In this document: positions 44,952 to 53,573 of the stretch, piece by piece | How positions within the stretch are numbered: position 1 is the stretch's first letter | How the letters are laid out: each line of letters opens with the position of its first letter | Assembly (NCBI GenBank): GCA_015057705.1 | Contig: SVDU01000004.1 | Location: 1-64,000, forward strand | DNA length: 64,000 bases | Direction of reading: 5' to 3' | Origin: Paenibacillaceae bacterium | GTDB taxonomy: Bacteria; Bacillota; Clostridia; Lachnospirales; Lachnospiraceae | Program-made: the position numbers and the translations under genes | Notes under the pieces: generated by a model | The model's database searches: none | Seen by the model: the letters and a program-made list of their open reading frames with translations, nothing else | Told to the model about the DNA's origin: nothing

Positions 44952-46975
44952 TGAAAGATAACACTGTATATCAAAGAAAAACTCTTTTGTTTGGAACTGC
45001 ATATTACCCGGAATATATGCCTTATGACAGGGTGGACACAGACCTGTCCATGATGTGTGAGGCAGGGATGAATGTGGTTCGGATTGCGGAATCCACATGG
45101 AGTACTCTGGAACCTTCCGATGGAATTTATGATTTCAGCTATATTGACCAGGTTCTTGAAGCTGCCAAAAAGAAGGGGATGGAGGTAATAATCGGTACGC
45201 CCACATACGCCATCCCAAGCTGGCTGGAAAAAAAGGATAAGAATATAATGGTAAAGACGAAAGCGGGACAGGCTGTTTATGGGCGAAGACAGGCGATGGA
45301 TATTATGAATCCTTCTTACCGCTTTTATGGAGAACGGGTGATTCGCAGACTGTTAGAACACACCGCAGGTCATCCATGCGTCACAGGCTTTCAGATTGAC
45401 AACGAAACGAAGCATTATGGTACCTCATCAGAATTGGTGCAAACGCTGTTTGTGGAACATCTCCAGCAGAAATTTGTTACAACTGAGCGGTTGAATGAAA
45501 CTTTTGGTCTTGCCTATTGGAGTAATTCCATCCATGACTGGAATGATTTTCCCGATATGAATGGCTGTATTAATGCTGGTTTATCCTGCGAATTTGAACG
45601 TTTTAAGAGAAGCCTTGCAGCTGGATTTCTCTTATGGCAGTCGGAAATAGTAAAAGAATATAAAAGAGAAGATCAGTTTATTACCCACAATTTTGATTTC
45701 CAGTGGAAGAAATTCGGAGCAGATATTGCTCAGGATGGATATTCCTATGGTGTCCAGCCAGACATTAATCATTATGAAGCTGCAGCAGCGATAACAATTG
45801 CCGGTACTGATATCTATCATCACACCCAGGATCAGCTTACCGGAGCGGAGATCGCTTTTGGCGGAGATTCCATACGCTCTTTAAAAGAAAGAAATTATCT
45901 GGTACTGGAATGTCAGGCTCAGGCGTTTAAGTACTGGACGCCTTATCCCGGACAATTAAAGCTTCACGCTTACAGCCATCTGGCAAGCGGAGCTGATGGA
46001 ATCATGTATTGGAACTGGCATTCCATTCACAATGGATATGAAACCTACTGGAAAGGGCTTTTAAGCCATGATCTGGCAGTCAATCCCACATACGAAGAGG
46101 TATGTGAGATCGGAAACCAGTGGAAAAAGATGGGGAATAGTCTTTTGAATCTGAGAAAAGACAATAAAATTGCGCTGGTAGTTGACAATCAGTCCCTTCA
46201 AGCACTGGAATGGTTCCCTATAGACCGGGATTTAACCTATAATGATGTGGTGAGATGGATGTATGACAGTCTCTATGAATTAAATATGGAATGTGATGTA
46301 GTGGATGTCAACGGTCTGGATCCTTTTAAATACCAGATGATTGTAACACCTGCTCTTTACAGCATTACAGAAGATAAATGTAAGCAGTTAAAAGAATTCG
46401 TTTCAAACGGAGGAGTATTAGTCAGCACCTTTAAATCCTTTGTTTCCAATGAATATTTAAGTGTTTATCCGGACACACAGCCTCATCTGCTTCATGAATG
46501 TTTCAAAATTCACTACAACCAGTTTACGGAACCGGGAACTGCGAAAATCAAAGGCAGATCGGTTCAGTACTTTGCAGAACTGCTTCATACAGCCGGAGCC
46601 AGGGTGCTGGCGTCCTATGACCATAAATACTGGGGAAAGTATGCGGGAATTACCCAGGCAGATTACGAAAAAGGCAGCACTTATTACATCGGCTGTTATA
46701 CAGATAAGGATATTGTAAAAGAAGTATTAAAAATGGCTGTAAAAGATGCAGGTCTTTCTGATACCATACCGGATGTATGTTTTCCGGTGATCATTCGCAG
46801 CGGAGTGAATCGGGATCATAAAAAACTACACTATGTACTTCACTATTCAGAAGAAGAAACGACCATTTTCTGCCCGTATAACCGGGTGAAAAACATATTA
46901 GACGGAACGAGTTATAAGATAGGAGACAGGATACCCCTGAAAGACTGGGATGCTGTCATTTTGGAGGAAGAATAA
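44951..46975 (+). CDS. GH42 beta-galactosidase
   Basis: The 674-residue cytoplasmic enzyme has the GH42 barrel start FGTAYYPEYMPYDRVDTDL and acid/base Glu152 in DNETKHY. The nucleophile is Glu320 in LECQAQ and YWNWHSIHNG follows. The trimerisation domain and a small C-terminal sandwich follow the barrel. It releases beta-linked galactose (or, in some members, arabinose). The stop shares one base with the GH43 start (TAATG). Confidence 0.9.
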   Translation: MKDNTVYQRKTLLFGTAYYPEYMPYDRVDTDLSMMCEAGMNVVRIAESTWSTLEPSDGIYDFSYIDQVLEAAKKKGMEVIIGTPTYAIPSWLEKKDKNIMVKTKAGQAVYGRRQAMDIMNPSYRFYGERVIRRLLEHTAGHPCVTGFQIDNETKHYGTSSELVQTLFVEHLQQKFVTTERLNETFGLAYWSNSIHDWNDFPDMNGCINAGLSCEFERFKRSLAAGFLLWQSEIVKEYKREDQFITHNFDFQWKKFGADIAQDGYSYGVQPDINHYEAAAAITIAGTDIYHHTQDQLTGAEIAFGGDSIRSLKERNYLVLECQAQAFKYWTPYPGQLKLHAYSHLASGADGIMYWNWHSIHNGYETYWKGLLSHDLAVNPTYEEVCEIGNQWKKMGNSLLNLRKDNKIALVVDNQSLQALEWFPIDRDLTYNDVVRWMYDSLYELNMECDVVDVNGLDPFKYQMIVTPALYSITEDKCKQLKEFVSNGGVLVSTFKSFVSNEYLSVYPDTQPHLLHECFKIHYNQFTEPGTAKIKGRSVQYFAELLHTAGARVLASYDHKYWGKYAGITQADYEKGSTYYIGCYTDKDIVKEVLKMAVKDAGLSDTIPDVCFPVIIRSGVNRDHKKLHYVLHYSEEETTIFCPYNRVKNILDGTSYKIGDRIPLKDWDAVILEEE

Positions 46976-48636
46976 TGAACAGACAGGATAAAATGATAAA
47001 AAATCCCATTATACCGGGTTTTAATCCCGACCCATGCATTTGCAGAAAAGGTGATGATTATTATCTGGCAGTATCAACCTTTGAATGGTTTCCCGGAATC
47101 CCAATATACCATTCAAAAGATTTAAAAAACTGGGAATTGTACACCCATGTTCTCACAGATGATGAAACAGTTGATCTAAAAAAGCTTCCATCAGCAAAAG
47201 GTATCTGGGCTCCATGTCTCACATACTGTGAAGAGGAAGATCTGTTTTATGTGATCTACGGAGTCATGAATTCCATGAACGCAAGATATTTTGATGTAAA
47301 CAATTATCTGATTACTGCAACAGATATCAAGGGACCCTGGAGTGAACCAGTATATCTTCATTCTTCCGGATTCGATGCCTCAATCCTTCATGATAACGGC
47401 AAAAAGTATATTGTATCTCTGGAATGGGAGACCAGGGAAGGCTATGAAAAGCCTGGTGCAATCTGTATGGTGGAATACGATCCCGAAAAAAAAGAAATTA
47501 TCGGTTATCCCAAACGCATCTGGAACGGCGGAACGGATCGGGGCTGCATTGAAGCACCCCATTTATACAAACGGGGAGAATATTATTACATCATGTGTGC
47601 AGAAGGGGGAACTGGCTATAATCATTGTGTAACCATGGGAAGATCCAAAGGAATCTGGGGACCATATGTAGCGGACCCAATGAATCCCATCGTAACCTCT
47701 GTTCCGGGTGAGTCCAATGAGCGCCACGATCCGGATCATTTAAAACCAAGATATTATAATCCAGATTCCATTCTTCAGAAATCCGGTCATGGCAGTGTGG
47801 TGGATACCCAGAACGGGGAAACCTATCTGGTGCATTCATGTGCCCGGCCTTTTGTACCAGAACTGAGTTGCACTCTTGGAAGAGAAACAGCCATTCAGAA
47901 GATGATATGGACAGATGATCATTGGCTGCGTATGGCAAATGGGGGTAATTTAGCGGAAGTTCTGGTTGAAGCAAGTAACCTGCCTGTAGTTCCGGTGAAG
48001 CAAATCCCTGATTTTGATGATTTTAATGAAGAGGAACTGGGGCTGCAGTATTACGCACCCAGAATCATGCCCCAGCGCTTTGCCGATTTAAAAGCCCGTC
48101 CGGGCTATGTGCGGATTCGCGGTCAGGAATCACGGACATCCTTAAATCAGGTGAGCATTCTGGCGAGGAAGCTGACCTCTGTCTATGCAACAGTGACTAC
48201 AAAGATGGATTTTGTTCCGGAAGTTCATCAGCACAGTGCCGGACTGATCTTATATTATGATAATATGAATTATATTAATTTAAGAAAATATTACAGTGAA
48301 ACCCTGGGACAAAGTGCACTTTCAATTATCCATCTGGAGAATGGAGAGAAGACCGAATTTTTAAATACCAGGATACCGGTAAGTGATGACCCCGTCTATT
48401 TGAAGCTTACAATAGAAGGCCGGCAGTCTTATTTCTCCTGGTGTTATGACGGAGTGAATTACCAGAAGATCGGACGGGTCTTTGACACCACCAGATTTTC
48501 GGATGAATACTGTAAGTATGGGGAATTTACCGGTACTATGGTTGGCATTACATGTGCAGACCGAGTAAAGCGCAGCCACTATGCAGATTTTGACTTTTTT
48601 GAATATTGTGCGGATGAGGACAGGTTACCCCTCTAA
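46975..48636 (+). CDS. GH43 beta-xylosidase/arabinofuranosidase
   Basis: The 553-residue enzyme has the five-bladed propeller start NPIIPGFNPDPCICRKG with the base aspartate, GFDASILHD with the pKa-modulating aspartate, and acid Glu193 in CIEAPHLYK. A C-terminal beta-sandwich (about residues 350-550, GLILYYDNMNYINL) as in GH43 xylosidases follows. It removes xylose or arabinose from oligosaccharides. Together with GH5 and GH42 it points to a mixed plant-cell-wall or gum oligosaccharide. Confidence 0.88.
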   Translation: MNRQDKMIKNPIIPGFNPDPCICRKGDDYYLAVSTFEWFPGIPIYHSKDLKNWELYTHVLTDDETVDLKKLPSAKGIWAPCLTYCEEEDLFYVIYGVMNSMNARYFDVNNYLITATDIKGPWSEPVYLHSSGFDASILHDNGKKYIVSLEWETREGYEKPGAICMVEYDPEKKEIIGYPKRIWNGGTDRGCIEAPHLYKRGEYYYIMCAEGGTGYNHCVTMGRSKGIWGPYVADPMNPIVTSVPGESNERHDPDHLKPRYYNPDSILQKSGHGSVVDTQNGETYLVHSCARPFVPELSCTLGRETAIQKMIWTDDHWLRMANGGNLAEVLVEASNLPVVPVKQIPDFDDFNEEELGLQYYAPRIMPQRFADLKARPGYVRIRGQESRTSLNQVSILARKLTSVYATVTTKMDFVPEVHQHSAGLILYYDNMNYINLRKYYSETLGQSALSIIHLENGEKTEFLNTRIPVSDDPVYLKLTIEGRQSYFSWCYDGVNYQKIGRVFDTTRFSDEYCKYGEFTGTMVGITCADRVKRSHYADFDFFEYCADEDRLPL

Positions 48637-48654
48637 GCCAGCGAAACAAAAATC

Positions 48655-48699
48655 AGCCAATTACCTGATATGAGATACTAATCAGGTAATTGGCTTTTT
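48655..48699 (+). terminator. Rho-independent terminator
   Basis: A perfect 15-base stem (48655-48669 with 48681-48695, core AATTACCTGAT) is followed by TTTTTAT, closing the glycosidase operon. Confidence 0.9.
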
Positions 48700-48723
48700 A
48701 TAATATTGCAGTTAAAAAAAGTA

Positions 48724-48752
48724 TTGACAATAAGTGAATGATCATTTATTAT
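48724..48752 (+). promoter_or_regulatory. tetR promoter with embedded operator
   Basis: TTGACA (48724-48729), 17 bases, TATTAT (48747-48752). An inverted repeat AATAAGTGA-N4-TCATTTATT (48729-48750), with an inner perfect AATGATCATT, fills the spacer and overlaps the -10. This is a typical self-repression site for the TetR gene that follows. Confidence 0.75.
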
Positions 48753-48772
48753 AAACCTATAGAGGTGATGAA

Positions 48773-49336
48773 ATGAGAAGGAAAGACGACGAAAAGGTGA
48801 GGAATATCAAGGAAGCAGTAATAAAGCTGATCCTGCAGGAGGGCTTTCACGGCACTTCTGTCTCTAAAATAGCCAGAATGGCAGGGGTTTCGCCGGCAAC
48901 GGTTTACATCTATTATGAAAATAAGGATGTGATGCTGCATGACATTTACCTGGAATATTCAGAAGAGATTTACGACTACTTATTAGACAGCATGAAACAG
49001 GAGTTGGAAGGGCGCAGACAGATTGAGCTACTGATCCGAAGCTATTATAACTACATTCTGGAGAATAAGGAAATTTTCAGTTTTGTGGAACAGTTTTCCA
49101 ACTGTCCATCTTTAGCCAACAGCTGCTCTGGAAAACAGGGCATCTGCAAAATTTATCATATGATGGCAGAGATGAAGCAAAATCATATATTAAGAGATTA
49201 CAGGGAAGATAATCTACTGGCAATTATTTTCCAGCCGGTGAAAGCCATTGCGGTTGATAACCGGAAAGATGAAGCTCAGAAAGAAGATTTGCTCACAGAG
49301 CTGATTATCATGATACAAGATGCAATTATGATGTAG
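48773..49336 (+). CDS. TetR-family transcriptional repressor
   Basis: The 187-residue protein has the TetR N-terminal HTH (VIKLILQEGFHGTSVSKIARMAGVSPATVYIYYENKDVML) and a helical ligand domain with cysteines in NCPSLANSCSGKQGIC. It should repress from the dyad in its own promoter. An almost identical dyad lies before the lon gene downstream, so lon is a likely target. The inducer is unknown. Confidence 0.88.
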   Translation: MRRKDDEKVRNIKEAVIKLILQEGFHGTSVSKIARMAGVSPATVYIYYENKDVMLHDIYLEYSEEIYDYLLDSMKQELEGRRQIELLIRSYYNYILENKEIFSFVEQFSNCPSLANSCSGKQGICKIYHMMAEMKQNHILRDYREDNLLAIIFQPVKAIAVDNRKDEAQKEDLLTELIIMIQDAIMM

Positions 49337-49400
49337 TATTTATTAGCGGGATTCTTTTATTGATACAGTAAGAGATATCTCGCCATTAAAAATCCGATTG

Positions 49401-49420
49401 TTAAATGAACATTCACTTAA
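49401..49420 (-). promoter_or_regulatory. second TetR operator, in front of lon
   Basis: Read on the minus strand, TTAAGTGAATGTTCATTTAA matches the tetR operator core AAGTGAATGATCATTT with one changed base. It lies 25 bases before the lon start codon, in the promoter zone. Confidence 0.65.
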
Positions 49421-49444
49421 AATACGCACAGAAAGGATAAAACT

Positions 49445-51862
49445 ATGAAAAATTATAATGATAATAATCTCGGCATAATTGTTCCGGTTTTTAATAAAGT
49501 TTTATTGCCTGGTGTCGCGACAATAATACATTTGGAACAACTAAATGAAAGACAGATCATGAGCCTGGAAGAGGAGAAAATCGTAAAGATTGCATTGCCC
49601 CTGAAACAGAATGCAGGCTCGGAAGATAAGACGGAAGATGATTTTCACCGGATTGGTGTTACCTTTTCCATAAACTCAGTGGAACAGACGGAAAAGGGGT
49701 TCCGCCTTTCAGTGGAACTGGGCAGCAGAATCATGGTGAACCAGATCGATGAAGATAAGGGTGTTTTATATGCTGCATTTGAGGAAGAGCCCGATCTGGC
49801 AGATTTAGATGAGGCAAGCCTTAAGGAAATGCTGGGATATATTAAAAAAGTCAGCAATGAGATCAGCGGTAAATTTACAGGCGGAGAACAGTACCAGCGA
49901 ATTGTAAACAGTTTTCAGGATATCAATGCACTTATGATGTATTTATCCCAGTTTTTACAGATCTCTTCCGAGGAACGCTACCAGCTGTTAGAAATAAACT
50001 CCTTAAAGGAAAGAAGCCTCCGTTTCATGGATCATATGCTGAAGCAGAAGGAAATGATTGAACTGCAGATGCAGGTAACGGAGAAGTTCTCTGAAAGAGC
50101 GAATAAAAATTATCGGGAAGCAGTTTTAAGAGAACAGTTAAAAGCGATTCAGGAAGAATTAAACGAAGGAAAAGAAGGGGACGGCAAGAAAGAGAATGAC
50201 TACCGTTCCAAGATTGAAGAAGCTGGCATGCCCCAGGATATAAAGGAATCTGCTCTGGAAGAATATGAAAAGATGGAAGAGCAGGGATCAAACCAGCCCG
50301 ACTACAAGGTAATGCGCAATTATCTGGATTTACTGGTAAAGCTGCCATGGAAAAAACAGCCCGCAAAATCCGTTGATTTAGACGGAGCAAGAAAAATTCT
50401 TAACGAAAGACATTACGGCCTTGATAAAGTAAAGGACAGGATCATACAGCATCTGGCGGTTATGGAACTGAACAAAGAAAAGAAAGGCTCCATCCTCTTA
50501 CTGGTGGGACCTCCGGGAACAGGAAAGACCAGTCTTGGAAAAAGCATTGCCGAAGCCCTTGACAGACCTTATACACGGTTAAGTCTCGGCGGTGTCAGGG
50601 ATGAATCTGAAATCAGAGGACACCGGAGAACCTATGTGGGAGCTATGCCTGGAAGAATCATTCAGAGCATGAAAAAGGCTGGCGCCACCAACCCGGTTAT
50701 GGTACTGGATGAAGTGGATAAGCTGATGTCAGGAGGATACAGCGGTGATCCTGCCAGTGCACTCCTGGAAGTACTTGACCCGGAGCAGAACAATACTTTT
50801 ACGGATCATTATCTGGATGTTCCTTATGATCTGTCCGATGTATTTTTCATCGCTACAGCAAACTCCTTAGAGACCATTCCCGGTCCCCTGCTTGACAGAA
50901 TGGAGGTCATAAACATCACAAGTTATACTGCCGATGAAAAGTTTCATATAGGAAAAGATCATCTGATTCCGGAAGTATTAAAAGAACACGGATTAACTGT
51001 AAAAGAGCTTGTGATTGCAGATGAAGTGCTGAAAGCGGTTATAAATGATTACACCATGGAAGCCGGGGTCAGAGGCCTGAAAAAGCAGCTGTCATCCCTT
51101 GCCAGAACTGCCGCAGAAAAAATAGTATCAAAAAAGACCGAGATACCAGTTGTAGTGAAACTTAGAGATTTGGAAGACCTCCTTGGAAGAAAAGTCTCCC
51201 GCCATGAGAAAGCCCAGCTTGACAACCCACCTGGTGTGGTAACCGGACTGGCCTGGACACCGGTAGGAGGAGAGATTTTATTTATTGAGGCGGCTGATAT
51301 GCCGGGTAATGGCAACATCATATTAACCGGAAAGCTGGGAGATGTGATGAAGGAATCCGCCAGAATTTCTTTAAGTCTTTTAAAATCCAGACTGCCCCTT
51401 AATACCTTTAATTTTAAAGAGAGGGATCTTCATATTCATGTACCGTCAGGTGCTGTACCAAAAGATGGTCCTTCCGCCGGAATTGCACTCTTTACTGCAC
51501 TGGCATCTTTAGTCACAGGTGCTAAGATTGATTCCAGACTTGCAATGACAGGTGAGATTACCTTAAGAGGAGCCGTATTACCAATCGGCGGACTGAAAGA
51601 AAAACTTCTGGGAGCACAGAGGGCAGGAATTAAGAAAGTTTTAATTCCTCAGGATAATGTGGTTGATTTAAAGGATGTGCCGGAAGAGACAAAAGAAGGG
51701 CTTACCATCATTGCGGTGGAGACCATAGAAGATGTTATAAGAGAAACCATAGGAATAGCGTTGCCGCGGATGGAGCAGGTACTCCTGCCAAAAGAAGGGG
51801 CAGGGCGGTTGTTTGAAACCATCGAGCCTATGAAAAACAATATGAGAAGAGAGGTAATTTAA
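49445..51862 (+). CDS. lon: ATP-dependent protease LonA
   Basis: The 805-residue protease has an N-terminal substrate domain (IIVPVFNKVLLPGV), a coiled-coil region (about 190-270), and an AAA+ domain with Walker A GPPGTGKT and Walker B VLDEVDK. The C-terminal protease domain has the Ser677 (KDGPSAG) and Lys718 (GGLKEK) dyad. It degrades damaged or regulatory proteins in the cytoplasm. The N-terminal domain is more divergent than in housekeeping LonA. Control by a dedicated TetR repressor suggests an inducible, possibly second, Lon. AAAGGA precedes the ATG. Confidence 0.9.
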   Translation: MKNYNDNNLGIIVPVFNKVLLPGVATIIHLEQLNERQIMSLEEEKIVKIALPLKQNAGSEDKTEDDFHRIGVTFSINSVEQTEKGFRLSVELGSRIMVNQIDEDKGVLYAAFEEEPDLADLDEASLKEMLGYIKKVSNEISGKFTGGEQYQRIVNSFQDINALMMYLSQFLQISSEERYQLLEINSLKERSLRFMDHMLKQKEMIELQMQVTEKFSERANKNYREAVLREQLKAIQEELNEGKEGDGKKENDYRSKIEEAGMPQDIKESALEEYEKMEEQGSNQPDYKVMRNYLDLLVKLPWKKQPAKSVDLDGARKILNERHYGLDKVKDRIIQHLAVMELNKEKKGSILLLVGPPGTGKTSLGKSIAEALDRPYTRLSLGGVRDESEIRGHRRTYVGAMPGRIIQSMKKAGATNPVMVLDEVDKLMSGGYSGDPASALLEVLDPEQNNTFTDHYLDVPYDLSDVFFIATANSLETIPGPLLDRMEVINITSYTADEKFHIGKDHLIPEVLKEHGLTVKELVIADEVLKAVINDYTMEAGVRGLKKQLSSLARTAAEKIVSKKTEIPVVVKLRDLEDLLGRKVSRHEKAQLDNPPGVVTGLAWTPVGGEILFIEAADMPGNGNIILTGKLGDVMKESARISLSLLKSRLPLNTFNFKERDLHIHVPSGAVPKDGPSAGIALFTALASLVTGAKIDSRLAMTGEITLRGAVLPIGGLKEKLLGAQRAGIKKVLIPQDNVVDLKDVPEETKEGLTIIAVETIEDVIRETIGIALPRMEQVLLPKEGAGRLFETIEPMKNNMRREVI

Positions 51863-52066
51863 ATGAATCTTACAGTGACAAAGGAAACATTAATCGGAGA
51901 AATCTTAGAAGCAGACCGTACCACAGCACCATACTTTTTTGAAATGGGAATGCACTGTCTCGGCTGTCCTTCCTCAACCATGGAAAGTCTGGAAGAAGCC
52001 TGTATGGTACACGGAGTTCCCGTTGAAGAACTGGTAGAAAAATTAAACGGACATATGTCCAAGTAA
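51863..52066 (+). CDS. DUF1858 domain protein
   Basis: The 67-residue protein begins MNLTVTKETLIGEILE and contains MGMHCLGCPSSTMESLEEAC, the CxxC-type motif of the DUF1858/hybrid-cluster-associated disulfide family. It starts on the base after the lon stop, with GAGAGG inside the end of lon, so the two are co-translated. A redox-sensing or Fe-S-related role is suggested for relatives. Confidence 0.85.
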   Translation: MNLTVTKETLIGEILEADRTTAPYFFEMGMHCLGCPSSTMESLEEACMVHGVPVEELVEKLNGHMSK

Positions 52067-52080
52067 ATGATATTTTAGAA

Positions 52081-52128
52081 AGTCCCCCATTCTGCATCAG
52101 TAAGAAATATGCAGAATGGGGGACTTTT
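52081..52128. terminator. bidirectional terminator
   Basis: A perfect 16-base stem (52081-52096 with 52110-52125, core CCCCCATTCTGCA) is followed by TTTTCATT rightwards; the leftward side reads TTTCTAAAAT. It separates the lon operon from a converging gene. Confidence 0.88.
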
Positions 52129-52136
52129 CATTATAA

Positions 52137-52526
52137 TCAGATGTCACTGTCACCAAGCATTGCCTCTGCCATGCTCTCATATCCGTAGATTCCTGATACA
52201 TAGCGAAGTCCGTCAGATATCTCAGATTTGGAAAAATCGTTTTTATCTAAGAAATCCCCGTCTTTGTCATTTAAGGTGTAATAGAACATCAAAGCCAGTT
52301 TTAAGTATTCCATATCATCAGAATCCAGTTCTTCTAAAAGAGTATTCTCGGCATCATTAATGGATCCTTCTTCAATCAATTTTTTCAGCTCTTCAAATTT
52401 CTCTTCCATTTCACGGCTTTTAAAAGCCCTGTCGTCATTTTTTCCCAGCTCTATGTTAAAAATCAGTTTTAACAGTGTATTAACCATTCCATTATTAATC
52501 CTTGTAGCGTAATCATCTGTCAGCAT
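52137..52526 (-). CDS. hypothetical acidic protein, DUF6483-like
   Basis: The 129-residue, acidic, helical protein starts MLTDDYATRINNGMVNTLLKL. The DY...R...N-terminal helix resembles DUF6483 proteins of Lachnospiraceae, but this is a weak match by eye. The middle has KFEELKKLIEEGSINDAENTLLEEL, suggestive of TPR-like helices. AGGAG precedes the ATG. No function is known. Confidence 0.65.
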   Translation of the reverse strand: MLTDDYATRINNGMVNTLLKLIFNIELGKNDDRAFKSREMEEKFEELKKLIEEGSINDAENTLLEELDSDDMEYLKLALMFYYTLNDKDGDFLDKNDFSKSEISDGLRYVSGIYGYESMAEAMLGDSDI

Positions 52527-52708
52527 AATATTCTCCTATTCTGATTCTGAATTCCTGATTTGATAAATTTCAGGCAAGAATTACTGTATCATAACGGAAT
52601 CAAAAAGTAAAGAATTTAAGCATATACCCATGATTGTTACAGATGGAAAAATATGTTAAGCTGTTATTGGCATGCAGCAGAGAAGGTCAGGAGGTAAGGT
52701 ATGATTGA

Positions 52709-53515
52709 AACAGATCTGGCAAGGAAATAAAAGATGCGTTAAATAGAGGGTTTACAGACATCTCCATTGCCATAGGAGGATCAGCAACAAATGATGGCGG
52801 AATGGGGTGTATGAGAGCGCTGGGTGTCCGGTTCCTGGATGTTAGCGGAGAGGAGTTAAATGGAACGGGTGAGGATTTAATCAGGGTATCTTCAATTGAT
52901 ACTTCCGGTCTGGATTCCAGGCTTAACCAGGTGAAGCTTACTGTTATGTGTGATGTAAACAATCCTCTGTGCGGTCCTGATGGAGCTGCCTATACCTTTG
53001 GGAAGCAGAAAGGAGGGACTCCGCCTGTTTTAGACCAGCTTGAAAATGGCATGATAAATTACAGAAACATAATGATACAGAAATTTGGAATCAATCCGGA
53101 TGAAATTCCTGGTTCAGGTGCTGCTGGAGGGCTTGGCGCTGCACTTTGTATATTTTTAGGGGGACAACTAAAATCCGGTATTGAAACGGTTCTGGATTTA
53201 ATTGATTTTGACTCCCGACTTAATGGCGTTTCCCTTGTAGTGACAGGAGAGGGGCGGGCAGACTGGCAGTCCTGCTTTGGCAAGGTGATGCAGGGGATTG
53301 GAAAAAGATGCAGACGGAGAGGGATTCCTGCTGTGGCCCTGACAGGATCCATGGGACCTGGGGCGGAGAAAATCTATGATTATGGAATCCGTTCTATTAT
53401 GACTACGGTAAATGCGGTTATGGATCTGAATGAGGCATTTAACCGGGCAGAAGATTTATATTATCAGGGAGCAATTCGTATGTTCCGGCTTATTGCACTT
53501 GGAATGGAATTGTAA
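52709..53515 (+). pseudogene. glycerate kinase (GlxK family) lacking the N-terminal third
   Basis: The frame 52709-53515 encodes the last two thirds of a glycerate kinase: GKEIKDALNRGF, IAIGGSATNDGGMGCM, CDVNNPLCGPDGAAYTFG, GSGAAGGLGAAL and VVTGEGRADWQSCFGK. The first 110 or so residues of the family are absent. Upstream, AGGAGG and ATG 52701 open only a nine-codon frame out of phase (MIETDLARK). So the gene is deleted at its 5' end. The remaining part is intact, which suggests a fairly recent event. The intact enzyme phosphorylates D-glycerate. Confidence 0.8.
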
Positions 53516-53520
53516 AGAAA

Positions 53521-53562
53521 AACGTACATGACAGGGATCAACCGTTCATGTACGTTTCTTGA
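53521..53562. terminator. bidirectional terminator
   Basis: AACGTACATGA (53521-53531) pairs with TCATGTACGTT (53546-53556). T-rich sequence follows on both strands, between the glycerate kinase remnant and the converging chemoreceptor gene. Confidence 0.82.
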
Positions 53563-53573
53563 ATTGATTGAAT

